From: Campanula takesimana
Taxonomy: Eukaryota > Streptophyta > Magnoliopsida > Asterales > Campanulaceae
DNA length: 64,000 bases
Direction: 5' to 3'
Assembly: GCA_026119855.1 (NCBI GenBank)
Contig: JAOWBW010001129.1
Span: 248,001 to 312,000 of the forward strand
How positions within the stretch are numbered: the first letter of the stretch is position 1; every line of letters begins with the position of its first letter. The position numbers were made by a program, and so were the translations under genes. The notes beneath the pieces were generated by a model that saw nothing but the letters and a program-made list of their open reading frames with translations, was not told where the DNA came from and made no database searches. Below, one piece after another: positions 22,950 to 34,212 of the stretch.

Positions 22950-24424
22950 ATGGGCTAAGATCCAACTTTAATTTAATTCTAAGTCCGCTATGGCGGATTA
23001 CACAAAATCAAATTAATTAGGTAGACAATCCTGTCAATCATATCCCATATGACTTTTAGATCCTTTCATGAGACTCTTTTAAATTGGGCTAAGATCCAAC
23101 TTTAATTTAATCTTGAGTCCACGGAGGCGGACCGCTCAAAATCAAATTAATTAGGTAGACAATTTCTTGTCAATCATATCCAATATGATTCTTAGTGATC
23201 CAATTTCAAAAGCATGTTTAATCTCATCTTTTGCCTAGGCCCAAAACTGTTTTGACGCCTTATTAAGTCCAACCATTTTAAACGCATGGTTGATGTGCCT
23301 CGCTAGGGCGTGCCCACATCATCCATCTTGCTCATACATAGATAAAGTTAATGCACCTCGCTAGGGCGAACCCACATTAAAATCACCCATGCACTAACAA
23401 GTGTTTTAATCATGGCGTGGCAAAAGGACTTAAAACTTTCTTGAAGGTTCATCACCATATAGCATACAACACATTTATGAGCACACAAGATAAACATGTT
23501 ACGCATCAAGTTTAGCCACTAAATTAATCTCCATTAATTTAAGCATAATATTTATGTGTCATTAGTTTCTCTATTATTATGAGGATGAGATTATTTGAAC
23601 TTTGGTCATCATCTCCAAATCAAGACAACAAGAAGTGCGGCCGAACTAAGCCATTGGCAACCACAATTCCGCACTAATTCAAGAAACCAAGAAAGTAGTC
23701 CATGTGGCCGAAACTAAGCAATAGATGGTCTCGATGAACGTAGGCCAATTGCATTCACAATTCCACATGGATCTCCAATCATTGAATCAAGAACTTTGTT
23801 TCTCAATTTTAGCAATTATGAACTCTTCATAATTCTAATTTCGTTTTATCTTTGAAACCTTGATTGCGATCAAGTTTGGGAAACACAATCTCGATGAACG
23901 TAGATTAGCCATCCAAACCTTGAACTAATCTTAGAATCACAAGACTAAAACAAATAGGAGATTTAAACCCAAGATCCACATCCAAAACCCAAACCCTACC
24001 CCCGCGCCAAACCCTAGGTCCGGCGGGGTCAAGGCTTGGGTCCGGTCGGACCCCTTGCGAAAAATCCAAATTTTTAAAGTTCCAAAATTTATCTCAAAAT
24101 TGTTTTTCCCGATTCAATTAGGATTTGGTGTTCTTGGTGATCCAATCACCATGATCATCAAAACCTTGAATAAACGATTTATTCTTGAATCCTTAGAATA
24201 TCAAAACTTTGATCCAATCAAAAATTGATAATCCAAACAATTTTAAATCCACCATAATTTTAATTGCGATTGAACAGTGCGATTAAAGTTTATAAAACAA
24301 TAAACCACATAAAACGCATAGACCACATAAACATCATAATCCCAATATTCAAATCATGCTAGGCACATAAACAATTTATATACACACAACATGATTATGT
24401 ATTGAAATAATCAACATGAACGTG
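22950..24424 (-). other. Leader of the Copia element with a GGTCCGGTCGGACC hairpin
   Basis: Non-coding leader between primer site and gag. It contains two related blocks at 22960 and 23085 (CTTTAATTTAATTCTAAGTC / CTTTAATTTAATCTTGAGTC), two CTCGCTAGGGCG repeats, and at about 24039-24054 the palindrome GGGTCCGGTCGGACCCC. The sister element has a GCGGGCGCTCG hairpin at the same place (41068). Confidence 0.6.
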
Positions 24425-24436
24425 GCTCTGATACCA
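24425..24436 (-). promoter_or_regulatory. tRNA-Met primer binding site
   Basis: Complement of TGGTATCAGAGC, one base from the upstream LTR; sets orientation. Confidence 0.85.
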
Positions 24437-24437
24437 C

Positions 24438-25951
24438 TGTTGGGTTTCGTAGTAACATGCGCAGCGGAATTAAGCATTTAAAATTTATGAAACCCAAAGC
24501 CCACAGATCCATTCATATGATTAAGTCAAATACAACATAATGAATACTAGAATACTAACCCTTGATGCCTTTGATTTTGCAACCTTGAATTCGATGGAGG
24601 CTTGAAATCTTGATCACGAACAAAGCAAGAATCACGAACTATGAAGATGATAAGTTTCACCCTCTAGCGGTATCCACACCACGAACGAATATCAAGAACA
24701 CTTGATCTTGGTTGCTAGACCAAATTATGAAACACGCTTTCACAATTGTAAGAACTATATGGAATTATGAATATTCTTGTTCTTCACTTTTTGGGATCTT
24801 AGAACAAGAAAATAACCTCTCAAAACCTTATGGAGGCTCTCATAATCATCTGTCTAATGGCTGCTGAAAGGATCCTTTTATAGGTCCTAATCCTTAACCC
24901 TTAAGGACTTAGGAAACCTAAATCCCGTCACCAACTTAGGCAACAAAGAATTCTGACCGACTTGACTGGCACGGTCGTGCCATCAGGTCCGCATGATTCC
25001 CCATATCGACAATTTTCGGCACGGTCGTGCTTGTCTTCTTGGCACGGTCGTGCCAAACATGCCGACAGGTTTTGCCTTGGTTTGGATTTATGGCACGGCC
25101 GTGCCATTTTAAGGCGCACGACCGTGCCAGAGCCAAAATCTGACATTCTTCCATAATTCCAATTTAGTCCTTTACGATTCGTTCTATTCGTGTGTGACCC
25201 TCTAGGATTACACTAAGTTGGCAATGAGCCCAAACATGAACCCATAAGATATGATTAGGTTCTAGCAAACCGTCATACATACCCAAATAGTGTAACTAGA
25301 TACAAGTTCGCATTCCTTTTAGAACATGTCATAATCTCTTTGTCCACGATGTCTTTGAACACAAGTCATGGTCAACAAGTCAACTTGTTTTGTTCAAAAC
25401 TTTTCTCGATCCCGAATATGTTGATAATCCAAATGACATTGATCCAATCAATCCATTTGAGTTTGGCCAAACATTTCACCAACATCATTCCTTCGAGGGG
25501 CCCAAGCTTGACATCTCTCCGAAGAGGGACAAATCCATTTGGCTTATTATTCTTCCCTACATGAATCCAATCATGCCAATCATACCCTTTATAACTACCG
25601 TGTTAAGGTAGCGTTTGAATATGTCAAACATAATGTTCATCAAGTGGAAGACTATAATAACTTCATGTCTAAGGATTCAAATGACATAACTAATATGAGA
25701 TTTATATATGACATCGACCATGACATAAATCTCATACCGCGGGTCATGTCCAGTACCTTGTTCCAAACAAGTACCCATAAATCTAACATGATCATCCCAT
25801 GATCATTTAGCCTTTATACTAGTGCTTAACAAGCTCTAGGGACGGAGATTATTATAAGCAAACACGAGCCATAATAATAATCTTATTATCTCTTTATTAT
25901 CATGATAACTTACAACGTTCAACAAACGTGCCTAGGGCACCAACACCAACA
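24438..25951 (-). repeat. Copia LTR (upstream copy, 1514 bp)
   Basis: Complete, TGTTGG to CCAACA. Carries five GGCACGGTCGTGCC-type palindromes against six in the other LTR. Confidence 0.92.
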
Positions 25952-26025
25952 ACTATCTCCATCCCATTTTAAGAGTCAAAAAATGGGTGGGCTCAAGAAT
26001 TAAGGAAAAGGTGATGTGTTGTGAG

Positions 26026-27071
26026 TATGGGTGTAAATGGTTCGGTTTGGGAGGATTTAGAGACCAAACCACTAGTCATCGGTTTGGAAAAATCCCAAAC
26101 CGAACTGAACCGTTGAAAAATTCAAACCAGACCAAATCAAACCATCAAAGTTCGGTTCGGTTCAGCTTAAACTGTGGTTTGATTTTCCGGTTCAGACTGA
26201 GGTTCAAACCACGGTCCAAACCACAGTCCAGACCAGCAGATCAGAACGCAGACCAGTTTGAATTACCAGAAAAGTGAGATTTTGAAGACAATGGGGTACC
26301 AACGAAAATTATATAAAAAAGAGAGATTTTGAAGAAATCTTACGCTGCAGTTAATGTCATCATCCATGGCTGAAAGCAGAAGATCGGTTGCAAGTTGCAA
26401 GCCCTAGCTTACAACAAATTGAAGAATAATGTCAGGAATTAAGATACTTTAATTGTAAATCACCAAAATGAACAGAATAAACCAGTTTGAATTACCAGAA
26501 AAGTGAGAGGCCGATAGTCAAGCAAACACCGGTTAGGGTTAGGGTTCCGACTTGCAACTAGCCGGAAAAGAGAGGGACGAATACGATTAAGAACATGATA
26601 ACAAGGTAGGCTTGAGGCGAAGGAGGAGGGAGGAGGAGGGAGGCGATGGGGAGAGGAAGAATGGAAGATGCGGCCGAAGACTCGAGACGTGAGAGACGGA
26701 GAACAGGCGCCGCACACAATGAAATGAATTGAAAGTTTGAAACGTGAATATGATAGAGTAAAGAGAAAATAGGGTTTCCCTATGATGAACGGTGGATATT
26801 ACGTTAGGCAAAAAATCAACGGTCTAACAGTTCCCTGGTTCGGCTAAGCGGTTTGGTTCCTCGGTTCAGTTTATCGGTTCGGTTTGATCAGTTCGGTTTA
26901 GCTCGGTTTGGTTCGGTTTGAAAGGGTGAGACCGTGAGCTGAACCAAACCACACGGTTTTTTGATTTTCAAGACCCAAGCTGAACCACTAGTGTGTAAAT
27001 CGAACCAAACCATACGGTTTGGCTCGGTTCGGTCTCAGACCGCGGTTCAAACCGAACCACTGACACCCCTA
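26026..27071. mobile_element. Non-autonomous hAT element with GGTTCGGTTTGG subterminal repeats
   Basis: Ends TATGGGTGTAAATGGTTCGG and CTGACACCCCTA. The flanks GTTGTGAG and GTTGTGAA (7 of 8 match) are the target duplication. Both subterminal regions are dense in CGGTTTGG/CCAAACCG words in both orientations. The middle (26360-26800) has gene-like GC content but only short minus-strand frames without recognisable motifs; a captured fragment is possible. Confidence 0.82.
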
Positions 27072-27282
27072 GTTGTGAATGTTGATAGTTGGGTAGGAGA
27101 GAGAAAGTGGGGTAGAAAAGAGTTAGTGGATAATTGTTGTGAGTATGACATGTAGGACTCACTTTCCATTTTAAGATTTTGACTCTTAAAGTGGGACGCC
27201 TTTTAAGAAATTTTCGACTCTTAAAATAGGACAGAGGGAGTATTGAAGAGTGATAATACAACAGTTTGAAAGGAGACCTCTG

Positions 27283-27453
27283 GCCTCTTGGCCTAGCGGT
27301 ATGTGTGAGTGGGTAAAAGGCCTTCCTTAGGGGAGGTCCTTGATTCGACTTCCCTTGGGGAGGTGTGGAGAACCCTTATTTTCAGGTGCAAGTCTGCGTC
27401 TTCCTAGGCAATTGATCAATACAACATGATGGAAATTCCCTGGGCTGGAACCA

Positions 27454-27485
<32 letters not shown>
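27283..27485 (+). mobile_element. tRNA-derived SINE
   Basis: About 200 bp beginning GCCTCTTGGCCTAGCGGT. The pol III A box (TGGCCTAGCGG) and B box (TTGATTCGACTTCC) are present at the usual spacing and the 3' end is a run of about 25 A. The flanks AAGGAGACCTCTG and AAGGAGGCCTCTG (27484-27496) are a 13-bp target duplication with one mismatch. These four traits together identify a SINE. Confidence 0.88.
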
Positions 27486-27496
27486 GGAGGCCTCTG

Positions 27497-27984
27497 ATTA
27501 TGATGAAGAATGGGAGTGAGCAGGGCATGGGGATCTGTTTCTGTTTGTGGAGGAGGATGCAATGGAGGTAGAAGAGATGACAATTTATGATTACTAGTTA
27601 CACATGCACCCCCAACCTAGAATCATGTCCTGCTACCTAAAATTTTGATTAATCTGCTATAGTACATCACGTGGATGTAACATCCTTTCAAAGAAAAATA
27701 AGACAGTGATTTAAAATAAGACAAAATGTGATGACATCTTTTTTCCGAAAGGATTCCTGCAAAATGTGATGACACGAAGATTGAAGATTAAGAAAAATCT
27801 TTACCTTCCATCTAATCTAAAATACTTTTTTTTTTACCTCATTGGCGGAGTCTGTGTATAATAATAAAAAAAAATGATGTGTTGTGAGTATAGATAGTTG
27901 ATGTGTGTATCATAGGTGAGTGGGTCTCAGCAATCAAAACTATTAAATACTCCGTACTTTCTATTATTTGATTGTGAAAATCTG
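27497..27984. other. Spacer
   Basis: No gene recognised. ATGTGATGACA occurs twice (27727, 27767). Confidence 0.4.
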
Positions 27985-28380
27985 GGAAAAAACTTGTTTT
28001 TTAAATGGGAAGGTGGCATTTTTGTAAAAAAGGGGAAGTTGTTTTAAAATAGGCGGTGTCATTTTTGTAAATAACTGCTGCTTGTCGTAAGTGTCAGTGT
28101 TAGTGTTAAAAAGTGTCACACATGTTACATTGGCACTTATTAACACTACCACTGGCACTTTTGATAAGTGTCAGTATCAATGTTTATAAGTGCCAATGTG
28201 ATGGCTGACACTTTTGAAAAGTGCCAATGACAATGTTTATAAACGTCAGTCCAAATGACTGCCACTTTAGAATATTCACACTGGCATTTACGATGCTCTT
28301 CAATATTTACAAAAATGTCACCGCTTGTTTTTAAAAACAAATGCCAGCGTGTTTGGAAAAACACGTTTTCTATCTTTAGG
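27985..28380. repeat. Small element with palindromic GTGTCAGT / AGTGCCAATG words
   Basis: Arms AAACTTGTTTTTTAAATGGG with GGTGGCATTTTTGTAAA on the left, and TTTACAAAAATGTCACCGC with TTGTTTTTAAAAACAAATGCC on the right, are inverted repeats. Between them are irregular repeats of AAGTGTCA, AGTGCCAATG and TGGCACTT in both orientations. Non-coding. Another member of the word-array theme. Confidence 0.5.
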
Positions 28381-28786
28381 GTAAAACACATTTTTAATAA
28401 GACCTACAGTACTCTATTTGATCGTGTAAATTTTAATGATACACTTCAAATAATAAATTTAGCATTTACATATGAGACCATCAGAGTATATTTTAGATAT
28501 TAAAAGTTTAACGTGATCCATTTCATTTGTGAGACCATTTCACCCAAGTTTTTGGTCTAATATTAACATCTAAGCATATGACCCCATAATTATTAGAAAG
28601 TGTCGGGTCTACTATCGATGTAAAAAATAAAATATCGCCACCTCATTTTGTATCCATCATTTTGTGAACTTTTTTTGTGTCCTAGCATTGCCCTAATTAT
28701 TAATACAACCTCTTCCCTTAGATTAAAAGCTTTTTAAAATTTTCTTTTATGCTAATGTAAATTGAAAAAGTACACGTAGAAATCTA
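28381..28786. other. Spacer
   Basis: No gene recognised. Confidence 0.35.
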
Positions 28787-29027
28787 CTCCCTCCGTCCCG
28801 GACTAAGGTTCTTAGTTTGACTTTACACGAAGATTAAGAAAAAGTAAATGTTATGAGCATGAAAAGTAAAGTAGGAAAAAGTAAGAGAGAGAAAGTTGGT
28901 AGAAAGTTTTTGTTGTGAGAGTGAGAAGTAGGTTTCATTGGTCATTTTAGGTAATAAAGCAACTAAGAACCTTAGTCTGGGACAAACCAAAAAGGAAAGT
29001 AAGAACCTTATTCGGGGACGGAGGGAG
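28787..29027. mobile_element. Stowaway-like MITE
   Basis: CTCCCTCCGTCCCGGACTAA on the left, its inverse ending GGACGGAGGGAG on the right, flanked by TA. 241 bp, foldback, non-coding. Confidence 0.85.
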
Positions 29028-29099
29028 TACAATCTTAATTAATACTCCCTCCGTCCTAGTTTAAGGTTTTTACTTTCCTTTTAGGTCTGTCCCAGTTTA

Positions 29100-30529
29100 G
29101 ACAAAACTTGTATGAGAACATCATGACCCGTCTCATCCATTTTTGACCCATGACCCGGATCCATTACCCACAGTCCCAATTTTTTATTTTATTTTTTAAA
29201 AAAAATTATATTATTTGTTTTGTTTTTTTTTTCGGTTTGTCAAAAGTAATAGTTACTATAACTAAATGTAACAAACGTGTTGCTTATGTGTAACAGTTTG
29301 TATACATAAAAGTAATACATATATACAGAAAAGCAACAATGTTTTTTTTTTTTTTTTTTTTTTTTTCATATTTTCTTCGTTTGCCATAAGTAATACTTAT
29401 TACAACTAAAATGTAACGAACGTGTTACTTATATGTAACAGTGTTTATACATAATTGTAAGACATATGTATAGAAAAGTAATAATTCAACTATTTACACT
29501 TTAGAACTAAAAACACTTGTGTTAGTAACATTGTAAAAATAAGAAAGTAACATTTTTTATAAACGAATGTTATATTTTACTTGTATAATAACATTGTAAA
29601 ACAGTTATGTTTGCTTGTATAATAGTATATCTATATGTTTTCAAATAATAAGTTACAATGGGTTCAATTTATCATGTTACATGTAAAAGTATTACATTAT
29701 CTATAGAAATCTGTTACAATTTCATCTACTAAAGTGTTACATTTACTTGTACAAATAATTACATTCATGTATATAAGTTGTTATTTTTCAAATATTACTT
29801 TCTTTTAAAAAATAAAATCAAAATACTCAAAAATAAAAAAATATTCTGGAAAAACACTATTACATTTCAGTATAACGATAATTACATTTAGTTATTGTTA
29901 GTGTTACTTGTATTTATAGTTAGTATTACAGTTGAAAGATGAGTAAAATGAGCTATTTTTTTGTAAAACTGGTGTTATGTTTACTTATAAATAATGTTAC
30001 TTTATAAATATCACAATTGTTACATTTAGTTGTACCAAGTACTCCTTCCGTCCTAGAGTAAGAGTCCTACTTTCCATTTTGGTACGTCCCAGAGTAAGAG
30101 TCTTATTCCTAAAATGGCAAATAATCTTTACTATTCACCCCACTCATTCTGTCTCCTATTTTACTTTTATACTCACAACACCAATCAATTCACTATTCTC
30201 TCCCACTCATTCTCTCTCCTACTTTACTTTTACACTCACAACATTTAAATCACTTCCAATATTTATTAATAAGCGTGCAAATGAGGGGTAGGATCTTACT
30301 CGGGGACGGAGGGAGTATTACTTTTGACAAACGAAAAAAAATATATATAAAAAAAACAAAAAAAAATTATGGGTATAAAAAATGGGTCAATGAGTCGCTG
30401 CCACGTGGCAGATTTTGAGTGGAGCATGGGTTGAGATCCTACACTTCGTGGAGAATGTTGTACACGGGTTATGGGTCGACCCGTCTCATTTATGAGACGG
30501 ATTTAGGTGTTCTCACAAGAGACCACCTC
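29100..30529. mobile_element. Mutator-like element with GTTAC word array
   Basis: Terminal inverted repeats share ACTTG..TGAGAACA and CCGTCTCAT..GACCCATGACCC-like text (left 29100-29240, right 30320-30529 inverted). The flanks CCCAGTTTA and CCCAGGTTA are a 9-bp duplication with one mismatch, the size expected for Mutator. The interior from 29240 to 30035 is an irregular array of TGTAACA / GTTACATTT / AGTAAT words with long T runs and no coding potential. A second, truncated copy is at 58879-59156. Confidence 0.7.
30042..30315. mobile_element. Stowaway-like MITE inside the Mutator-like element
   Basis: CTCCTTCCGTCCTAGAGTAA to its inverse ending GGACGGAGGGAG, flanked by TA. Nested three deep with 29100 and 29045. 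Confidence 0.82.
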
Positions 30530-30809
30530 CCCAGGTTAAGGTTCTTAGTTGCTTTATTTCATAAATGGAAAAGAATGAAGAGTGATTTGGAGAATCTTGC
30601 CCTCAAAAAGTTGATTTACTTACCAAAAAGACCAATACTTACTTAACTTATTTTCACCCACTTGCTTTATGAATAGTATTTTGGACATTTATATCCTTCA
30701 CTCTCTACTTTTGATTGACTTATTTCCTTTGTTTTTTACTTAATTTTTTAATAAGCGTGTATAATCATATTAAGAACCTTAAACTAAGTCCGAAGAATAG
30801 GATGGAGGG

Positions 30810-31053
30810 TTTTTTTTTTTTTTTTTAGAAAAAGGACGGCGTATTAATTTATTTGACGAGTGAGGGTAGATGCGAATGTGTAGCTAATAGGGGGTTGGGC
30901 ATCCTATGGAAACTTGTCTTCCAAGTCTCTGATTACTGACGACTGTATCTCTCTGTCTCTCTGAGTCTATACATGTTCAATAATAGATTGAGTCACATCA
31001 CATCCTTACAAATAATCCATCCACCAATTAATTACCCTGCTTCTTTTGCCTTA
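30810..31053. other. Spacer
   Basis: No gene recognised. It ends with TTA, the target duplication of the next element. Confidence 0.35.
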
Positions 31054-32054
31054 GACTATGAGCAATGGTTTCATACACCAAAAAAAAATTCAACACCCAC
31101 TTTTAACACTTTATACTATCCACCTCATCTTTCATACACCCCTTTCATACAACCCCCCTACAATGGTTAGTTGGAAAAAAAAATTCATCTCCCTCCCACT
31201 CATCATTCTATACCCCACTACTTTATATTATTTTTATTTTTTATATATTCTTTATTTTTATGATAAGTAAATAATAATAATAATTATTATTATTTATAAT
31301 TAAAATAATATTTTACACTAAATTAATTTTTTTTTGGCAATTAAATAATTAGATAAATGACGATAATTATTATTCAAAATAAGAAAAGTTACAATACACT
31401 TAGCTCGCGACATAATTAATGAAAGATAATAAAATTATTAAATCACACATGATTTTAACTTGGTTCTCCAAGTTAAAATCATTAGGATTGTAGTTGAATG
31501 GTGAAAAATTTTGGGAATTTTGAGTGTTGAAAGGATTATTATTGGGATCCATTTCACTCAAAAGATGATGAATTTTTTTAAATGTAGTCTAAAATGGAGA
31601 AGGAAAATTGAGAAAAGATAGTTTTTTTTTTTGTGTCCAAATCTAATGAAACTTGCATCATTTTATAGGGAAAAAAAAATGCTGAATTTTGGCGAAAAAA
31701 AAAAAATAAAAAAAAATTACTAGGTGATAATTCAGCTCAAATAATTGAGTTAAAAAAACTAAATCCGAAAATCCATGGACCAATGATGTTCTTACACGTG
31801 TTTCAAACAGGGAAAAACAAAAAAAAAAAAAAGTCGGGCCGCGCCCACACGCGCCCTGTCGGGCCGCACACGCCTTTTGCGGTCCAATAAGGCCTCGCCA
31901 CGTGGACTTGGACGCCAGCCTTCCCCAAAATTCAACCGGTATGAATTTTTTCATACCCAAATTTCAACCCCCAAGTTTCATACAACCCCCACAATAGTTT
32001 CATACCCCTCCCCCAACTTTCATACACCTATTCATACCCCCATTGTGGGTAGTC
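31054..32054 (-). mobile_element. PIF/Harbinger deletion derivative (Tourist-like)
   Basis: Flanked by TTA on both sides. Ends GACTATGAGCAATGG and the inverse of GACTACCCACAATGG. On the minus strand it keeps a promoter (TATAAAA at about 31662-31668), an ATG at 31552 and roughly 20-25 codons homologous to the first Harbinger ORF1 at 1505 (MDPNNNPFNTQNSQ). Then the sequence jumps to AT-rich non-coding DNA. This shows how a MITE-like derivative arose from that Harbinger family. The short GC-rich stretch at 31830-31900 is also shared with 1150-1240. Confidence 0.8.
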
Positions 32055-32570
32055 TTAGGGCATCTCCAATGGGGAGAGTTAATCAAAGGTACCAAAATCA
32101 AATTTTGGTACCTTTAGAACACTATTCATTAGGTACCAAATGTTTATCTCTAATGGGAAGAGTTAAGTAAAGGTATCAAAATTATATTTGATTTTTGTAT
32201 GTTATTTATTTATATTTAAATATTTTTATTAATTAGATATTTAATTAAATATGAATAATTTAATTAATAATTATAATTATTTAATTTAAAAAAATATATA
32301 AATTAACACGTAGCTTGTTCTCATTAGTTTAGTAGATTACATATGATAAGATGATAATTGAATTAAATTTAAAAATAAAATATCTTATCACTTAACACGT
32401 GGCTTGTTCTCATTCGTTTGGTAGATTACATATGATAAGATGATAATTGAATTTAAATTTAAAAATAAAATATCTTATCACTTAACACGTGGCTTATTCT
32501 CATTCGTTCAGTAGATTACAATACAGATAAAATTATTATCACAAATCTTATCAAAATAACTTTATCATCC

Positions 32571-32577
32571 TATAAAT
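32571..32577 (+). promoter_or_regulatory. TATA box of Harbinger transposase
   Basis: TATAAAT lies 81 nt before the ATG at 32652. An earlier in-frame ATG at 32595 would fall near the expected transcript start, so 32652 is the preferred start. Confidence 0.6.
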
Positions 32578-32651
32578 AAAGTAGCTCAGCTCATATGTTT
32601 TCACTACCATTCTCAAGATCACAAAAACTATTCTCTTATTTTCAATTTCTG

Positions 32652-33974
32652 ATGAGCTTCCTACGAAAATTGTTGGCGAAGGGTGATAAAGACGATGATG
32701 ATAGGCGTCGTCGTTCTGGCAAAACAATCGCTCTAATCACCGCTACTCATGCAATTCAAGAAGAGGAAGAATCGTCCCAATGGGGTGGTTCGGTGGACGG
32801 TCGGAAATATATCCATCGTCATAGAGAGAGTGCGGATGCACTTTTACATGAGCAATACTTTGCAAATCCTTGTATGTATACGCCAGATACATTCTGACGT
32901 CGTTTCAGAATGCACAAACATGTCTTTGAAAAGATAATGTGTGACGTTGCCAACCACAATGGTTATTTCATTCAAAAATGTGACGCTCTCGGTCGGCCCG
33001 GATTTTCCACGATGCAGAAGGTGGCGTGTGCTATTAGACAACTTGCATATGGCACTGTTGCAGAACTATTCGATGATACATGGGGGATAGCTGAATCAAC
33101 AGGTATAGAGATCCTAAAGTTGTTTACTCGAGCAATTGTTAATGTTTATGGGGAAGAATATCTCCGTCGTCCAACACCAGCAGACTTGCACCGGTTGTTG
33201 GCTAAAGCTGAAGAAAGAGGGTTTCCTGGAATGATGGGCAGCCTTGATTGCATGCATTGGAGGTGGAATGCTTGCCCAAAAGGATGGGAGGGACAATTTA
33301 CAGGCTACAAAGGACGGGCAACCATCATTCTCGAAGCGGTGGCTTCTTACGACACTTGGATATGGCATGCTTTTTTTGGACTTCCGGGATCTCTGAATGA
33401 TCTAAATGTCCTTGCAAAGTCACCGTTGTTTGATGATGTATGCATGGGTTTAAATCATCAAGTTTCCTATGAAGTAAATGGAAAACAATATGGTACCGGC
33501 TACTATTTAGTTGATGGTATATACCCTCAGTGGGCTGGTTTTATTAAGACTATATCTAGGCCGGCTACTCCTGAGCACCAATATTTTGCTAAGATGCAAG
33601 AGGCATATCGAAAGGACGTTGAGAGAGCTTTTGGTATTTTACAAGCTCGTTGGGCCATTGTTCGAGGACCTGCACGTGGTTGGGACAGAACAGATCTTTA
33701 TTACATAATGATGGCTTGTGTTATATTGCATAACATGATAGTCGAGGATGAACGTGAGGAAGATGAAGCAGTATCATTTGATCCAGATGAGATACCGACC
33801 CGTTCAGCTAAGGCACGAATTTATGAAAGACCTTCGATGGAAACAGATGTGGAACGGGATGGAATCCGGGAAATGAGGGGATTCATGGAAAGATATCAAC
33901 ACTTGAAGTGCCCAGTCATATCAAGAAGTCTGAAAAAAGACTTAGTGCAACATTTATGGAATATGCGGGTTTAG
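32652..33974 (+). pseudogene. PIF/Harbinger DDE transposase with a single stop codon
   Basis: Plant Harbinger transposase (DDE_Tnp_4 / ALP1-like), about 440 codons, which cuts and joins the element at TNA targets. The only lesion is TGA at 32895-32897, where family members have Arg (FRRRFRM); CGA to TGA is a CpG transition. Downstream the frame is open from 32910 to 33974. Counted from the Met at 32910, the acidic residues are D113 (GSLDCMHW), D164 (GSLNDLNVL), D202 (YYLVDGIYP) and E238 (DVERAFGILQARW), covering the DDE triad. The N-terminal region (SFLRKLLAKGDKDDDDRRRR) is charged. Codons are otherwise well preserved, so inactivation looks recent. An alternative is that a shorter protein starts at 32910, but this would lack the helical N-terminal part. 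Confidence 0.9.
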
Positions 33975-34212
33975 AAAGCTTGTATTTTCTTTTATTGATT
34001 TATGAATTAATTTTCTTTAATGAAATGCATATCCTTTGTCTATAGTTCCAAGTTGACTCTTGATGGAGTTATAATTTTTGAACATATTTTTATTTATATA
34101 AAATGAAACAACATGATAATAAAAATACAAAAAAAAAAAAAAAAATCACAACTCAAAAGAAAAAATAAAAGACAATCAAAAGTACATAAATGAAAAATAA
34201 ACTAAAACATTA

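Larger units (their letters stand above)
17695..25951 (-). mobile_element. Young Copia LTR retrotransposon with decayed interior
   Basis: Two LTRs (17695-19231 and 24438-25951) begin TGTTGG and end CCAACA. The 5-bp target duplication ACTAT is exact (17690-17694 and 25952-25956). The primer site at 24425-24436 shows it reads on the minus strand. The LTRs differ by about five substitutions and one 23-bp indel, so insertion was recent. The interior has gag, integrase, RT and RNase H remnants in the right order but riddled with stops, so this copy was probably mobilised in trans. It is related to the element at 39217. Confidence 0.93.
17689..27242. mobile_element. Stowaway-like MITE split by two later insertions
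   Basis: The MITE's first bases (about 17689-17694) are separated from the rest, which resumes after 25951 as CTCCATCCCATTTTAAGAGT. It is interrupted again at 26026-27071 and ends TAGGACAGAGGGAGTA at 27242. The inner arms TTTTAAGAGTC and GACTCTTAAAAT pair. Order of events: MITE first, then the Copia element and the hAT element. Confidence 0.7.
29045..30809. mobile_element. Stowaway-like MITE interrupted by a Mutator-like element
   Basis: Left end CTCCCTCCGTCCTAGTTTAA at 29045; the right half resumes after 30529 (GGTTAAGGTTCTTAG) and ends near AGGATGGAGGG at 30809. Same family as 28787-29027. The element at 29100-30529 sits inside it. Confidence 0.7.

Noticed and set aside
26460..26811. A small Ser/Pro/Leu-rich gene on the minus strand inside the hAT element
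   Set aside because: Overlapping short frames with low complexity and no recognised motif; kept only as a possible captured fragment.
27285..27360. A tRNA gene
   Set aside because: A and B boxes are present but the sequence does not fold into a cloverleaf with an anticodon arm and it ends in a poly-A tail with a target duplication, so it is a SINE.
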